This document shows positions 19,916 to 33,365 of a stretch of 64,000 bases of DNA, in pieces. Below the pieces are notes generated by a model that had not been told where the DNA came from, ran no database searches, and saw only the letters and a list, made by a program, of their open reading frames with translations. The DNA is from Piliocolobus tephrosceles (taxonomy: Eukaryota; Chordata; Mammalia; Primates; Cercopithecidae). Both the position numbers and the translations under genes were made by a program. Every line of letters begins with the position of its first letter. Position 1 is the first letter of the stretch. The stretch is taken from the NCBI RefSeq assembly GCF_002776525.5, contig NC_045436.1, positions 12,095,102-12,159,101 on the forward strand, read 5' to 3'.

Positions 19916-20599
19916 AAGCAAAAAATGAATAGCCAATTCACAGAAAGCAAAATGTCTATGAGGGACATGGAAAGTTTCCAAAACTCATTAGTAACCATAA
20001 AAGTGCTAATTATAAAGTTAAATAAGCTATGTAGACCTCTTAGCACAGCCAGCAGTGCATCAGTCTCAAAAAATTGAGATACTGTTTTATTATTTTTTTA
20101 ATTTGCCAATGTTTAAGTTTGGCAAGATTTTCAAAATCTTTTTGGTTCAAAACCCTTCATAGGTAAACATTACCAAGTGTTGACAAAAATGTGAGGCAAT
20201 ATGAACTCTTACAAACAGCTGATACAAGTGTAAATTAGTACAACCATTTCAGAGAAATATCTGAATATAGAACTTCACACCCATTTATACACAACATATA
20301 AACAAGGAACATACTCAAGAGCATTCACTGAAACAGTGTTGGTAAGAGCACACATATGAATGAGCCTTCCCTGAAGGAAAGTGAAGCATAGGGACATGGG
20401 TGACACTAATAGGGTCACTCAGATAATAACTGGTGGAACCATAAGTCAAACGCAGAAGTCTGACCCTAGAGTCTCCATCCTAACCATGCCACTGACCTGT
20501 AGTATATTAACAAAATACTCACTAGCCATTAAAAAGAATTATCCAGCTTTGTGTTTACTAATATGAAATGAGCTCCAGTGTATACCATTACATAATCAA

Positions 20600-22170
20600 T
20601 GCTAATGAATGCAAATAATCTAACAGAATCTACAGATAACACATTACAACTAATAAGTAAATATAGAAAATTTGCTGGTGACAAGGTCAATATATGAAAA
20701 TTGTTTTCATTTCTATACACCAGCAACAACAATTATAAAATGAAATTTTAAAAAGATACCAGTTATAAGCACTCAAAAATTCAAAAACATGGAAGTAAAC
20801 TTAAAAATATATAATTATTCAAAGAAATTATCAAATCTTCCAGGCCTGGTGGCTCATGCCTGTAAGCCCAGCTACTTGGGAGGCTCATGCAGGAGGACTG
20901 CTGGAGGCCAGAAGTTCAAGACCAGCCTGGGCAACATAGCATGATCCTATCTCTAATACAAATAAGAAGAAAAAGAAATTCCAGCTACTCGGGAGGCTGA
21001 GGTAGGAGGATGGCTTGAGCCCAGGAGTTCAAGGCTATAGTAAGCTATGATCATACGACTGAACTCCAGCCAGGGCAACAGAGCAAGACCCTGTTTCTAA
21101 AACAAAGGCAGAAAGAAAGAAAAGAAATTTACAAATCCTAAATCCTACATAAATGTGTATATAAATACATAGATATATCCCATAAAATAAAAGATTAACA
21201 ATTCAAATACAGTAAAATTTTAAAATTCTATTTATCAGAAGACATCACTGAGAATATCAAACCATGTAACAAGAAAAGACACTTGCAATACACATAAACA
21301 GCAAATTATTTGTATCTAGAATAAATAATCCCTTCAAATCCATAAGAAATGACACAGAATTCAATCACAAAATGGGCAAAAAGAATATCCCTTCACAGAA
21401 AGAGATACAAATAACTACTAATGTGAAAGGTACTCACCCTCATTATTAATCTGGCAAATTTGAAACAAAATCTCAGTGAGACACTATTAAGCATGCATTA
21501 TAATGCCTCAAATTATGAAAGACTTACAACTAAGTTTGGGTGAGCATGTGAAGTAATAAGAGGAACTCTCACCCATGGCTCATGAGTATGCAAATTTCAA
21601 ATTGGTACAACCACCTTGCAAAAACAGTACTTACTGAAGTTGATGTATAACCCAGCTACTCCACTCCTAGCATATACTGAACAGCACTGCATGGACGTAT
21701 GCACCTAAAGACACTTTCAAAATATTCATAGCAGCTTAATGTATTATAGCCTCAAACTGAAAATAGAATTCATCCACATGGAAGTGAGCAAATTACCAAG
21801 GGTACACTGACATTAATGAAATACCATAGAGCAATAAAATGCACTATAGCTACACTCACAAACATATTATCACGAACAGAATTTTGAACCAAAATAGCCA
21901 GATACAAAAGAATATAATTCCAGTTATATAAATGTCAGAAATAGGCACACACACAAAAATGATGTACGGTATTAAAACTCAGGAACAAGTTTTATTTATT
22001 GCAAGAGGCACCAGGAGCAGTAGTTTGGGGATTTGGCGATGTTCTATTTCTTGACCTGGGATGTGATTACATTGGTGTTAGCTTTGATAGTTCTTTGGGT
22101 TGTACATTTATATTTTGTATATTTTATATATGTTTATCATTTTTCAATAAAAAAATTTAAGAAAACAATA
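20600..22170 (+). mobile_element. Second L1M fragment with its 3' end
   Basis: The content restarts at the ORF2 thumb region ('CATTTCTATACACCAGCAAC' near 20708), so this is a separate L1M fragment from the one upstream. It is interrupted by an AluJ and ends at about 22150-22170 with the old-L1 3' landmarks 'GGCGATGTTCTATTTCTTG' and 'ATCATTTTTCAATAAAAAAA'. Confidence 0.6.
20843..21110 (+). mobile_element. AluJ-like
   Basis: A diverged plus-strand Alu: the left arm begins 'GGCCTGGTGGCTCATGCC', missing several bases of the canonical start, and the middle A-rich linker is expanded. 'AGCTATGATCATACGAC' in the right arm is of the old AluJ type. Confidence 0.82.
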
Positions 22171-22223
22171 TTCAAGACAGAATGTGTATTTTTCATATTG
22201 TCTGCCTTCATGTGCATAGTTTA

Positions 22224-22530
22224 TCTTTTTTTTTTTTTTTTTTTTTTTGAGACGGCATCTCGCTTTGTCTCCCAGGCTGGAGTGCAGTGGCGCGATCTCT
22301 GCTCACTGCAAGCTCCGCCTCCCGGGTTCACACCATTCTCCTGCCTCAGCCTCCCGAGTAGCTGGGACTACAGGCGCAGCCACCTCGCCCGGCTAATTTT
22401 TTTGTATTTTTTAGTAGAGACAGAGTTTCACCGTGTTAACCAGGATGGTCTGGATCTCCCGACCTCGTGATCCGCCCGCCTCGGCCTCCCAAAGTGCTGG
22501 GATTACAGGCGTGAGCCGCCGCGCCCGGCC
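22224..22530 (-). mobile_element. AluY, minus strand
   Basis: Well preserved and CpG-rich, with a long T run at its start (the A-tail in reverse). A perfect 10-bp target-site duplication 'GCATAGTTTA' lies at 22214-22223 and 22531-22540. It lies in the short gap between the L1M 3' end and a DNA transposon. Confidence 0.93.
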
Positions 22531-22550
22531 GCATAGTTTACCCAGATGTA

Positions 22551-24107
22551 CAATCAAACCTTGTTTACTGATGGGTATACATCCTGAGAAATGAGTCATT
22601 AGCCATTTTCCTCACAGGGTGAATATCATAGGGCGTACTCACACACCTAGGCTGTGTGGTAGAGCCTATTGCTCCCAGGCTACAAACCTGCACAGACTGG
22701 TACTATAATGAATACTACCAGCAACTGGAACAAAATGGTAAGTGTTTGCCTATCTAAACATGACTCACCATGGAAAAGGTACAGTAAAAATATAGTACAA
22801 AAGACAAAGATATTACAGCTGTATAGGGCACTTGCCACGAATGAAGCTTGCAGAACTGAAAGTTGCTCTGGGTGAGTCAGTGAAAGTGGTGAGTGGCTGT
22901 GAAAACCGAGGACATTACTGTATACGACTGCACAATTTATAAACAGTGTACACTCAGGTTACAGTTAATTTAGAAAACAAACATTTATTTATTCAATAAA
23001 AAAGGAAACTTATCTTACTGTAACTTTTTTAATTTATACACTTTTGGATGTTTTACCTTTTTGACTTCTGTAATAACAAAGCTTATAACAAACACATTGT
23101 ACCACTATACAAAATGTTTTCTTTCTTTATTCTTTATATTCTTCTTCTATAAGCTTTTTCTACTTTCAAATGCTTTGTTTTAATTTTTCACTTTTTAAAT
23201 GTCTTTGTTAAAAACAAAAACACAAACACACAAATTATCCCACACCTACACAGGGTCAGGACCATCAATTTCACTGTCTTTACCTCCACATCTTGTCCCA
23301 CTGGAAGGTCTTCAGGGGCAACAAGAAGCATGGAACTGTCACCTCCTATGATACCAATGCCTTCTGGAATACCTCCTTGTCTTCGTTTTATGTTGCTATA
23401 AAGAAAAACCTGAGGCTGGGTCATTTATAAAAAGAGGTTTATTTGGTTCGTAGTTCTGCAGGCTGTGCAAGAGGCATGGCATCAGCATCAGCCTGCTTCC
23501 ACTCATAGTGGAAGGCGAAAGGGAGCTTGTGTGTGCAGAGATCACATGGTGAGAGAGGAATAGAGGGGAGGTGGGGAGGCATCAGTCTCTTTCTAACAAC
23601 CAGCTCTCATGGGAACTAATAGGCTGAGAACTCAGTGACTCCCTACCCCATGACCTGTCCCCATGACCTGAACTCAAACATTTCCCATTAGGTCCCATCT
23701 CAACTCTGGGAATAAATTTTCAAGGTGAGATTGGGAGAGAACAAACATTAAAACAATAGCACTCCTGAAGGATCTGCCTGAGGCTGTTTTACAGTTCATT
23801 TGTTTAATACGCAGAAGGAGTGCACTTTAAAATAACCATAAAAAGTATAGTATAGTAAATACATAAACCAGTATCATTAGCAAGTATTATGTACTGTACA
23901 TAATGTGTGTACTATACTTTTTATGCAGTTGGCAGCAGTAGGCTTGTTTACACAAGCATCACCACAAATACATGTGTGATGAATGCATTGTGCTAAGATA
24001 TTAGGATAGCTAGGACGTCACTAGGCAATCGGGATTTCCCAACTCCATTATAATCTGATTGGACCACACTCATACGTGGTATGTCAATGTTACATGGTGC
24101 ATGGATG
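22551..24107 (+). mobile_element. Tigger-like (pogo/Tc1-mariner) DNA transposon relic, split by a MaLR LTR
   Basis: About 1.17 kb of transposon sequence in two parts (22551-23372 and 23767-24107), recognised from landmarks such as 'CCTATTGCTCCCAGGCTAC', 'ATCTTGTCCCACTGGAAGG', 'CTGAAGGATCTGCCTGAGG' and 'AAGTATAGTATAGTAAATAC'. A TA dinucleotide lies at each edge (22549-22550 and 24108-24109), as expected for this superfamily. It contains a perfect 15-bp inverted repeat at 23838-23852 and 23910-23924. I see no transposase reading frame. The exact family name is uncertain. Confidence 0.65.
23378..23761 (-). mobile_element. MaLR-type solo LTR (MST/MLT1-like), minus strand
   Basis: A 384-bp LTR with TG...CA ends inserted in the DNA transposon, with a perfect 5-bp target-site duplication CTCCT at 23373-23377 and 23762-23766. 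Typical reverse-strand landmarks are 'CCTGAGGCTGGGTCATTTAT' and 'AACATTTCCCATTAGGTCCC'. Confidence 0.85.
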
Positions 24108-24109
24108 TA

Positions 24110-26235
24110 TTACATAACTAATAGTAGTGACATTTGAGAATAATAAAGACAAGGGACAGAGCGGGGAGGATGTAGTGGACACTGGATATTTCTGGCTGTC
24201 CAATGTGTTTGAAAATTATCCCTACATTTAGGTAATTTCTCACTTTGTGTTTCAAGCTAGAAAGCTTGCCTGTCCAGATTTAATGGTCGTATTATGTTAG
24301 TTTCCAGTTCAGACTCTCCAATCATCTTGGAGAATCTTTTAGGTATCTTAGATACCTAAATCTTTTAGATCTTAGATACCTAGAATTCATCCCTTTTCTC
24401 TGTTAAGAACCAGAGTGGTGTCTGTTTTGTGTTGGGGAAAATAGGATTAAAAACAAAATCTCCTGCCAACCCAGAAAAACTCGCTACATAGGTAGAAGAG
24501 AAAGAAGACAATTTTATCATCAAATGAGCATTAAACCAGAATGTGATGTGCATTCCACAAAATCTGCTAAGGGATTACGGAAACAGAAGGAAACCTCACC
24601 CCTTTATACAGCCAAGTCCTCAAGTAAGAGGACTTGACAGCACCATTTGTCACACGTAATTCATCCTAAATTCACTCGAGAGTTGGGATGATCATTTGTG
24701 TTACCTAATTGGATTTATCCAATAGAGAAATAAACTTCTTATCTTTATGACAAGAGGTAGTTTTGCAACTTGGAGTGAGATGCTCACTGGAGTTAGGCTC
24801 CTACCCTCCCACAGAAACTGGGGGGTGGGGCGCTTTTATGCTTAATAATTACACTTAAAAGAAGTGATTCCTGGTCTTGGGGAAAGACATTTCTGCATTG
24901 TAAAGCTGGTCAGAAGCTTATTTAGCTTTAAAAAAAAATTCCCATACATTTCAGAGACCAAGAAATAACATAATTACAAGTTTCCTAAAGTAAACACTGT
25001 AAGAAAAGGTAAGGGAGAAATTCTCTTGCTTTTAAGAGGGAAATTAAGTTTCTGACTTTACTATTTATTTGTCCTTACATTAGCAACTTAAAAACCTGGT
25101 GAATTAAGAGATAAACCATATTTAATAATATAACCTCTCACACATTTTGGAATTTTTTACTATGTCCACATATTATTCACCATGTATATACATATATTTC
25201 TATTTGTACATTTGTATATACACACATATATATATATATATGAGTATATATGTGTATTTGTTTAAAAGAAAACTAAACTAGAAATGCTAATTCAGTTCAG
25301 AGATATGGAGGGTTAAAAAAACTCAGTTTAATTATTTCCAGTGCACTATCTATTAGTACTGAAACTATTTTCTCCATTCCAATGGTAATATTGAATCAGG
25401 CTAAATTCCTAGTAGCAATTCAGAGGTAAATTAATACTTGCTAATTCCACAAAGTGCTGTAATGAACCACAGGGTTGAAGGGTGGCGGTGGGGGTGCGGG
25501 GCAGGGATTTGGATTTGTGGCTGCAGTAGCACCTCCAATTTTGTCATCACTGTATTTAAACCGCATTTTAATATTTTGAAACTCAGCATCTCCATTTAAA
25601 AAATACAGTAAGTCTCATTGCCAGCCTCATCAGGGTCTTACCTGGTTGATTAAACCTTACTGAAAGGTCTAGTGGGGGATTTATAAGCTACTTGGTTGTC
25701 GAATAAGCTTGTATTAAGTGATTCCCCTCACAGTACAAGCAATTCAGAGACATAAGGGACCTAGTTAGGGCATAGTGTTAAAGTGTCTGCTGAGTTTCTT
25801 AATTAAAAAAAGAATCTACAATGTCAAGATATTAATAATTCTTTTAAAACACCACCCTTATTTCACTTCAAAAAACTAATAATCCATACCTGAATTTTGA
25901 ATATTTTTATGGCTATGTATTTTATTAATAATTATTTTCAAACAAATATAAAATAGCATGTGAAATATAGTTCTTAATCGGGAGTAACCCAAATCCTGAT
26001 AAAAATGAGAGTGAAGCAAGTGAGACATAAACGAATTTTTTTTCTTGCCTTCACCTATGATGGCATTTAAACAATACCAAAAAAAAGTTTTCATGGAAAA
26101 CACCCTATATCATGGTCATACATTATGCCAAATTAAATATATTTAAATTTGCTTTTCTTGTTTCTCATGTGAAATATCCCAATATGCTCCAGTCTCCAGG
26201 GTCATCTAAATCCTAACACCCTTAAAAAGTCAGAG
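24110..26235. other. Unclassified AT-rich DNA
   Basis: No gene or repeat family was recognised. A small hairpin-forming pair 'AGGTATCTTAGATACCT' lies near 24340 with a partial second copy near 24368. A (TA)n/(TATG)n tract lies at about 25200-25258, and a G-rich stretch at about 25484-25506. Confidence 0.4.
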
Positions 26236-26246
26236 TAATTTCCACC

Positions 26247-26540
26247 TTTTTTTTTTTTTTGAGATGGAGTCTCACTCTGTCACCCAGGCTAGAGTGCACT
26301 GGCTCCATCTCAGCTCAGTGCAACCTCCGCCTCCCGAGTTCAAGCAATTCTCTGCCTCAGCCTCCCGAGTAGCTGGGATTACAGGCACCTGCCACCACAC
26401 CTGGCTAATTTTTGCATTTTTAGTAGAGATGGGGTTTCACCATCTTGGCCAGGCTGGTCTTGAACTCCTGACCTCATGATCCATCCACCTCGGCCTCCCA
26501 AAGTGCTGGGATTACAGGCGTGAGCTACTGTGCCAGGCCT
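26247..26540 (-). mobile_element. Alu (AluS-like), minus strand
   Basis: A full-length dimeric Alu with short diverged flanking repeats ('TAATTTCCACC' before, 'TAAATTCCACC' after). Confidence 0.9.
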
Positions 26541-26550
26541 AAATTCCACC

Positions 26551-29500
26551 TCTTCTAAGTAAATATCTATACTTGGTCCAACTCATAGAACTTGTTCTCC
26601 AAAATGATACACAACCATTAGTCTAAACATCACAATTTAGAAATCATTGCCCATGGTCTGACGCTGTTCTATAACTGTTTTATTTTCCAAAATAGATTTT
26701 AAATTCCTGGAAGCCTTCTCTCAATCATCTCTTCACTGGTCAACTATTCCAAATTGATGGGATCCTTTAAACGCTGTGATGATATTCTTATTAAGCCTCT
26801 TACATCCTCTGCATTCCTCTCATGTTGGACTCTAATACCTGCCTCAGGAACGCTGGTCCCTATTCTATTTATTGTAATTTCATGCTTGTTTTTAGAGTTG
26901 GACCAAACATTAGGGTCAAATTCAGCTTTTGAATTACATCTTATTTTCACTTCCATAGGTAGCAATTTATTCACATTTGTTTCTCATTTGGAGTTTTTTG
27001 TTGTTTGCTTATTTTCCTATTGCAGTTTGTTTTTCTTTCCCAAGAATATTTATTCTTAGTGAACCTCAGATAGTTACTTTACTACTGTGGTTCCAGTTTC
27101 CAAGGGTCACTTTATAATCATTTTATCGCTAAAATTCACCTCTTATGAAATGTCACAGGGAAGAAGAGTTTGAATTGGTAAAACAGATAGAAGACAAAGT
27201 ACCAGGATCAGATTAAATGCATTTGAGAAATCTGAAGAAATTCAAGGGAAAAATAGAAAAAATATTAGCAAAAATGCATAGCCTGCCATTGTGAGGCGTG
27301 ACTGTGGCAAGACACTTGAAATTGCCAAGAGAATTACCAGTCACATCTCAGCCCTGCCTCCTGTGGTTGTCAGAATAAGGGTCCAGGATGGCTAGACTGC
27401 TGTACCCTTTCAGCAATCAGTAGAATCTGTTCAAGCAGCGTATGTATAGCCTAGGCCAGAATCTGAATGTGGTCTTGATTCTGTAAGTCTGTCCCTGAAT
27501 CCAATCTCTCCCTTTACCCTTTGCTCCAAGCTTCAACAGAGAATCAGGTTTCCATCCCTCACTCTCTATGAAGGTCTTTCATGAATCATCTCTTAGAAAT
27601 TGATGCTTCAAAAAGGGAGGTGCACTGTCTTTCAATTATCATCAGGCAATCAAATTTCGCCCCTAAGACCACCACTATCACCACAATCACCACCATACTA
27701 CCTGTTATTTGAAAGGTTTAGGTAGCCGTAGAGGAGAATTGTGAATTGTAAGAATTCTTGATGTCACCTCCCCATAATGTCCCTCCTACATCAATTTTAC
27801 AAAACTAAAGATAGCTGATTCATGTCTTTCACACAAACACCAATCAAATCTGTAGCAGTTCATGTAGGGTTTAGCAAATTCACTTATTTTAATTATTCTT
27901 GCCTCTCTTTTCCTGTTTTGGTTTTGTCTTTTTGTTGCTGCTTTTGTTTTGATTGTTCCTTTGTTTTCATTTCTCCATTGCATATGCCCTATGAGTTTGT
28001 TAAACCTCTGCATCACTTACGCAATACTGCTTTTGTTTAATGTGATAACGGATAACGTTATTTTGACCAAAATAACAGCAAACTGTGGGTCAGAATTCTA
28101 CTTACCAAATATAAATAGATTTCTATTCACCAAATGTCAGATGCAGTGTTAGTCATCAGAGATGCAGGGGTAATCAAGAATCATCCCATCAACAAAGGAC
28201 TTCATAGCTGAGTATCGCAGTTGGATCCACAGACAGGCCATTTTTACCACAGTGCAATGAGAAACCCACACCCTGGGTGACAGTGCAGAAAGATTTGTCA
28301 AAACAAATTGAGAGAACACTTCCTGGAAAAGGTGATAGTTCAATAGAGTTTTACAACATTGATAGGTGAATAGGGGACATTAGCTATTTCAGCAAGAGAA
28401 AGAAGAGTAGATAAAAGTCAAAGGTAAGAAAAAGCTGTAAGAATGTTTCTTACTATTGATTAACACACTGCAAACTCTTGATGCTTCTCCCTGAATTGTT
28501 TTTATCTAACACTTAATTTCAGTGTAAGACTAATAACTCCCTCCAGAAAAAAAGAAAAAGTTAAAAAGGAAATTGTCCTCCTGTTGATATAATTTAAGTC
28601 ACAAGTAAATAAAGTTATTATCCGTTACAAGATAGATAACGAAGTAGGTAGAAAACTTACAAATAAATGTCAACTCTGGAAATATTCTGCCTTTACACAC
28701 AATTAAATAGTCACAAAACACATACAAAATTATTTAAAAGATTCATAGTTTATTTTTCTAAAAACTAGTACCTCACTGAATCTCTTGTACTACAAAGATA
28801 GCTAAGGATATATGTCTTGTTATTTCTCCTTGGAAGAGAAATCTTGCTCAAATTTGATTTGTATATGAATGAAACATTCAACATGCTAATTTTCTGGTTA
28901 ATATTCCCCTTTGGCACGTACCAGCAAAGGATAATTGGCAGTAATGTGATTTAAACTTACTTGAATTTGTAGCTGTTAATTGAACCTTCACTTTTAGTAA
29001 CTCTGCATCACAGCATAGAAATAAATTTATTCACATAAGATGTTCCCAAATCTCCTTCTGAAGAGATAACCATCAGACTGGGAAAGTTTCAGTATCCTCC
29101 CTCCCATCTGGAATCAAGGGGATCCACTCTAAATAACTTCTAGTATTATCTTCTAATCTCACGAGTTGATGATTATGGAATGGGCTACTTACCTATTTAT
29201 CTCTCAAGAAAAGGAGAGTGCAGTACAAGGCAAGAAGGAGTCATTAATCCAAGGAAGGGACTTTGAAATAATTTCAGTGAATGATGAACATAGTCAAGAG
29301 GTGATTTTAAATTGTAATGATGGAGAAAGCAATCAGCTGATGCAGATTTTAGAAGTTGTACCAGGAACAATAATGAGAAAAGAGGACACTTAATCACATT
29401 CACAAAAGAATTATAGGAATACATAATTAAAGCAATGATAATGAGTAATAAAACTCTTGGTGAGATATCTTTCAAATATCACTAGAAGTAGAGTACAAAG

Positions 29501-30589
29501 CAAAAAAGTCTTCTGTGTCAGTGATGTAGATTTTGCATGAACGTTCGAGAAGACAATTGGTAAAGTGAGAAAATCCTAGAGCTAAATGTAAATGGACATT
29601 GGGTATGTGATAGAAGGGTTTAACAAATTCTTAGGGTGTACATTGTGCAAAGGCACACAGCCGGAAAAAAAAAAAAAAAAAAAAACAACGACGAGACAAT
29701 TTAACATTTTAACATATTCTAAGAATAGAGGAATAAAAACTAAGATTTTATACATAAAGATGATGAAAAACTGCAAAAAGAAAAGCAAATGGTTCTTGGA
29801 AAATGCAAATGTTAGCATGGTGAAACAACAGAAAAGATTTCAAGGATTAGAGAAAAAAGGAGAATAGGTAGATTTGTAAATAGAATCATTATTAGATGCA
29901 TAAGCAGAATCATGACAATGAATGAAATACACTGCAGGAAATCATCTTGGCCAAATGATAAGTTCTCTGAAACTAAAACTCAAATTTATATTACACAAAA
30001 GGAAAGTGAGGACAAATTAAAAATAAGGTTTGTAAGCATCTAGAGACCACATATAATGTACACAATAATTAGCAAAATACTAAGGAAATAAAATTATAGA
30101 CAAAATGATAGGAAGATAAACAGCTGATTGTTACATATATAAGCATATGTCTAATTAGTTATGTATATATCAGTAAGAAAATATGTGTATATCAGTAAGA
30201 AAATTTACTTCATCATCCCTGATGGCCTATATGTATGTATGTGTGTGTATTTTGAATCCTCCTTTGAATCAGTCTTAATGTCTTATTGGTTCTCTCATAA
30301 ATCAGTAAGTCAAATATTCAGCATGTATTCTTTTTATATTTTTGGGAGAGTCATACTCATACTTTTAAAATATTCTAGTTTCTCTTTTAAACATCTATAA
30401 TACATATACAAGTATATGGTATAGGGAGCAACATACAAGAAAAATAAAATGTCATGTCTGTACGTAGGTATGTACATATGTATGTACATAGAGAATATAA
30501 TATTTTACATACATATATACACACATATGACATATTTAAATAAGAAGTAATTAAATAGTTACATAGCACTATTCATTAAACAATAGTAC
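26551..30589. other. Unclassified AT-rich DNA
   Basis: Four kilobases without an identifiable gene. A region near 28140-28330 faintly resembles an old mammal-wide repeat. An A21 run at 29665-29685 ends no recognisable element. A 21-bp unit 'TATATCAGTAAGAAAAT' is doubled at 30163-30202, and a (TACATA)/(TATG) palindromic tract lies at about 30460-30535. Frames at 29166-29393 and 29592-29867 have no family signature. Confidence 0.4.
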
Positions 30590-30800
30590 ATAGCACTTGC
30601 CAGGTGCTCTATACATGAACTCATTTAATTCTTGCAATTACCCTATAAAGTAGATGTGAGGTACACACCACTAAGACTACATTTTACAAATGGAGAAACA
30701 GAAAAACAATGAGCAAAGGTGATTACACAAACATAGTGGCAAAGCTAAGATTCTAAACCCATGACATTTGACTCCAATGGTGTCACTCTTAATCTTATCC
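30590..30800 (+). mobile_element. MIR SINE
   Basis: Recognised by the MIR order 'CAGGTGCTCTATACATGAAC', 'CTCATTTAATTCTTGCAATT', 'ACATTTTACAAATGGAGAAAC' and 'CTAAACCCATGACATTTGAC'. Strongly diverged, as expected for this ancient family. Confidence 0.75.
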
Positions 30801-33058
30801 ACAATTCTTTCTCGCTTTCCGTTGTATAAAAATAGTTGTGCATAAGCATACAACATGCCCTTTAAAGGAAATTAATAAATATTTTTAAATAAATAAATGA
30901 AAGAGGAAATCTAGAATGTTAACTCTTAAATTGTATTTTCTTTCCTCTTCCCAAAAGGAATTAAGTGTGATCACAGGCTTCACATAAATTTGAACACTGA
31001 CAGCAAAGCAATTGCAAACAGCAGTTTAACAGGTGAGAGACTACTCAGTCAAACTACATGCTTACAGGTAATCTCGACTTGATGAAATTTACTCCAGAGC
31101 ACTCAGAAACTACTGATTCAATCTCAGTGCCATTACCTCTTATATTTAAAGACTCGTTGAGGAATCATAAGATCTTAGAAGTCTGAGCAAATACAAACAT
31201 ATTTACAAAAATAAATGAATAACATCTTTATTAGGAATTACAGACTAGCAGACCCAAGGAAGGATCTGGAAGAATTCTGCAGCAACAAACAAAGGGATCA
31301 GTGCCCAAGGCTTAATCAATTATGGGGTGATGAGTAGGAATATAGATTCATCAAAATAGATAATTTGCTAAATTCCTCCTTCCTTAAAGCAAAAACAGAC
31401 TTTGTAAATATTTTGGCGACTGTTGAGGGGATAGGTGGGGCAAATATGGATGAAATGTTTAATCCTATTTCCAACATTTCTGCACAAATCAGTTTCCAGG
31501 GCAAATGTTTTAATTTCACCTTCTTATGCATGCTTGTATGGCGAACATAACTGACCCTGGATTTGAGCAACCTGGAATTATCCGAACCATGCCAGTACAC
31601 ATTGTATTACAGTTGTGTCCGTACTCAAACTTATGAGGAAAGTAACTTCTTAGATACAGAAACAGAAAATTGAAAAAATAAGCTCCAATTCTGTCTCTTC
31701 CAGTGCCACCTTAGCTCAGTCAATCTGGGCTTCTCTATCTCTAACTAAACAATGGATGTCTTTCCTCATCGTTTTCAGTGAAATTGTTTTGTTGCTAATC
31801 AAAACCATCCTCTTTTTTTTTTTTTCCCAGTTTCCTTCCCAGTTCCTTTTGCCTAGCGGCTTCAGTTTCACTTACTTATTTTCTTTTTAATAAATGCGAC
31901 ACTTCTTGTTAAACAATGTGGCACATTTGCACATCAACTAAAACTTCCCACTCAGTTCTGAGGAGAAGGTGTGCTGGGATGGTCCCCTTCTAAAGCTGGT
32001 CTAGGACAGAAGGGTCAGGGAACATAACAATGATACTGTTAGTATCAATGTGCCTGGAGTAAACGATTAAAAGTCAGCCAACGAAGACTTCAGGAAACTG
32101 AAATCAGAGGTTGGTTTTTCCTTCATCTCTAGGAATTCAGTTATATCCCATCTTTTGTGATATATTGAAAGTTTTTTTAATGTATGTTTCCTGCTCCCAT
32201 TATCCATGAAACATGATATTTTTATTAACTTACTGATTTATGTCCTGTTGAGGACATTTCCAAAGTGTCTGCTTATTGCTGCTTATCATCTTCAAATCCT
32301 GTTATTTATACTTTCTTGGACTTTACTTTGGGAAAGGAAGCAGCTGCCACAAATGAATCAAGTTAGCCTTAATGTCTCATTTATGATCCAAGATTATTTA
32401 CCTGTCAAACCCATCTATGTAAATCAGGTGATAGCTATCAAAGTTATCCAACAATGCAAGCAAAATGTCATTTGCACTACTCACTAAGATTAAAGACTTT
32501 GAAAAGTCCTTTCTCAGATAAACACAGCTGATGGCTATGTGATTATTTGGTTCTCCCAAGGCACAGGAAGAAATTAGGGTGGAGAAGTTAGGTAAAATAT
32601 ATTGACAAATGCAAAAAGTGACATCTGATGCGTGAGAATACAGACAGGAAAAAATTTAAAAAGAAATACATATATATATATAAAGGTCATATGCACATAC
32701 ATTAACTAAAAGGTAGAATACCCAAAGCTGTTTAGTATTTATTAATAACTTTCTCTCTAGATGTTCTGCAAGTTATTAAACACAACTTTAAATAAAAGAT
32801 CAAGGCATACAGTAGGCATCTCACAAGTCTACCATAAACCAGGCCGTGCAGAACCATTATTAAAATAGGAAGAAGTAGAAGAAAGCAAACACACTAATGG
32901 TGCAGTCAGTTATTGTGAATGGATATTAATATTACCTTCAGATGTTTTCAAAACCGGAATAAGAAAAACAATGTGAGAAATATAAACCTCAAAATGTTTA
33001 AAAAGAAATAATAGTCAACATTTACATTTTCTTATTATTATAAATTGTTTTCATATAT
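30801..33058. other. Unclassified AT-rich DNA
   Basis: No gene or repeat family recognised. A T13 run lies near 31813 and a short (TA)n run near 32670. The 93-codon frame at 32206-32487 has no family signature. Confidence 0.35.
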
Positions 33059-33365
33059 TAATTTAGTCAAACCTCAAGAAGTGGTTATGATTATAGTCCC
33101 GTTTTCTTTTTTAATTTTATTTTTTAGAGACCAGTTCTCGCTATGTGGCCCAAGCTGGTCTTCAGCTCCTGGGCTTAAGGGATTCTTCCACCTCAGCCTC
33201 CTGAGTAGCTGGGATTACAGAGGCACTAGACAATGTCCCCAGTTTAGCCCCATTTAAAAGATAAGAAAACTGAACCACAGATATCTTAAACAAATTGCCT
33301 GAGGTCACTCAGAGGGTAACTGATGGAAACACAGTTCAAACCTGGATAGGCAGCGTTGTGAGTTC
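33059..33365 (+). mobile_element. MIR SINE, interrupted by an Alu fragment
   Basis: MIR sequence runs to about 33104 ('GGTTATGATTATAGTCCC') and resumes at about 33249 ('CCATTTAAAAGATAAGAAAAC', then 'GAGGTCACTCAGAGGGTAAC'). The inserted part is a single Alu-arm fragment. Confidence 0.65.
33119..33235 (-). mobile_element. Alu monomer fragment
   Basis: About 115 bp of one Alu arm in reverse ('GAGACCAGTTCTCGCTATG' to 'GAGTAGCTGGGATTACAG') without the second arm. It is diverged and either a free monomer or a truncated AluJ. Confidence 0.65.

Larger units (their letters stand above)
18660..20560 (+). mobile_element. L1M fragment (ORF2 C-terminus to 3' part), holding two Alus
   Basis: Diverged L1 ORF2 C-terminal sequence starts near 18690 ('GTGGGAAAATGAAGAC' style text near 18880). 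It continues between and after the Alus at 19190-19484 and 19584-19914, and reaches the 'TAGCCATTAAAAAGAATTA' landmark near 20523. All frames are closed. Confidence 0.6.

Noticed and set aside
22033..22470. 145-codon plus-strand frame
   Set aside because: It joins the L1M 3' end to a minus-strand AluY; the C-terminal half is the standard Alu antisense peptide.
24330..24385. Hairpin near 24340 as a possible microRNA precursor
   Set aside because: The arms are only 7-8 bp with a partial second copy, too short for a precursor.
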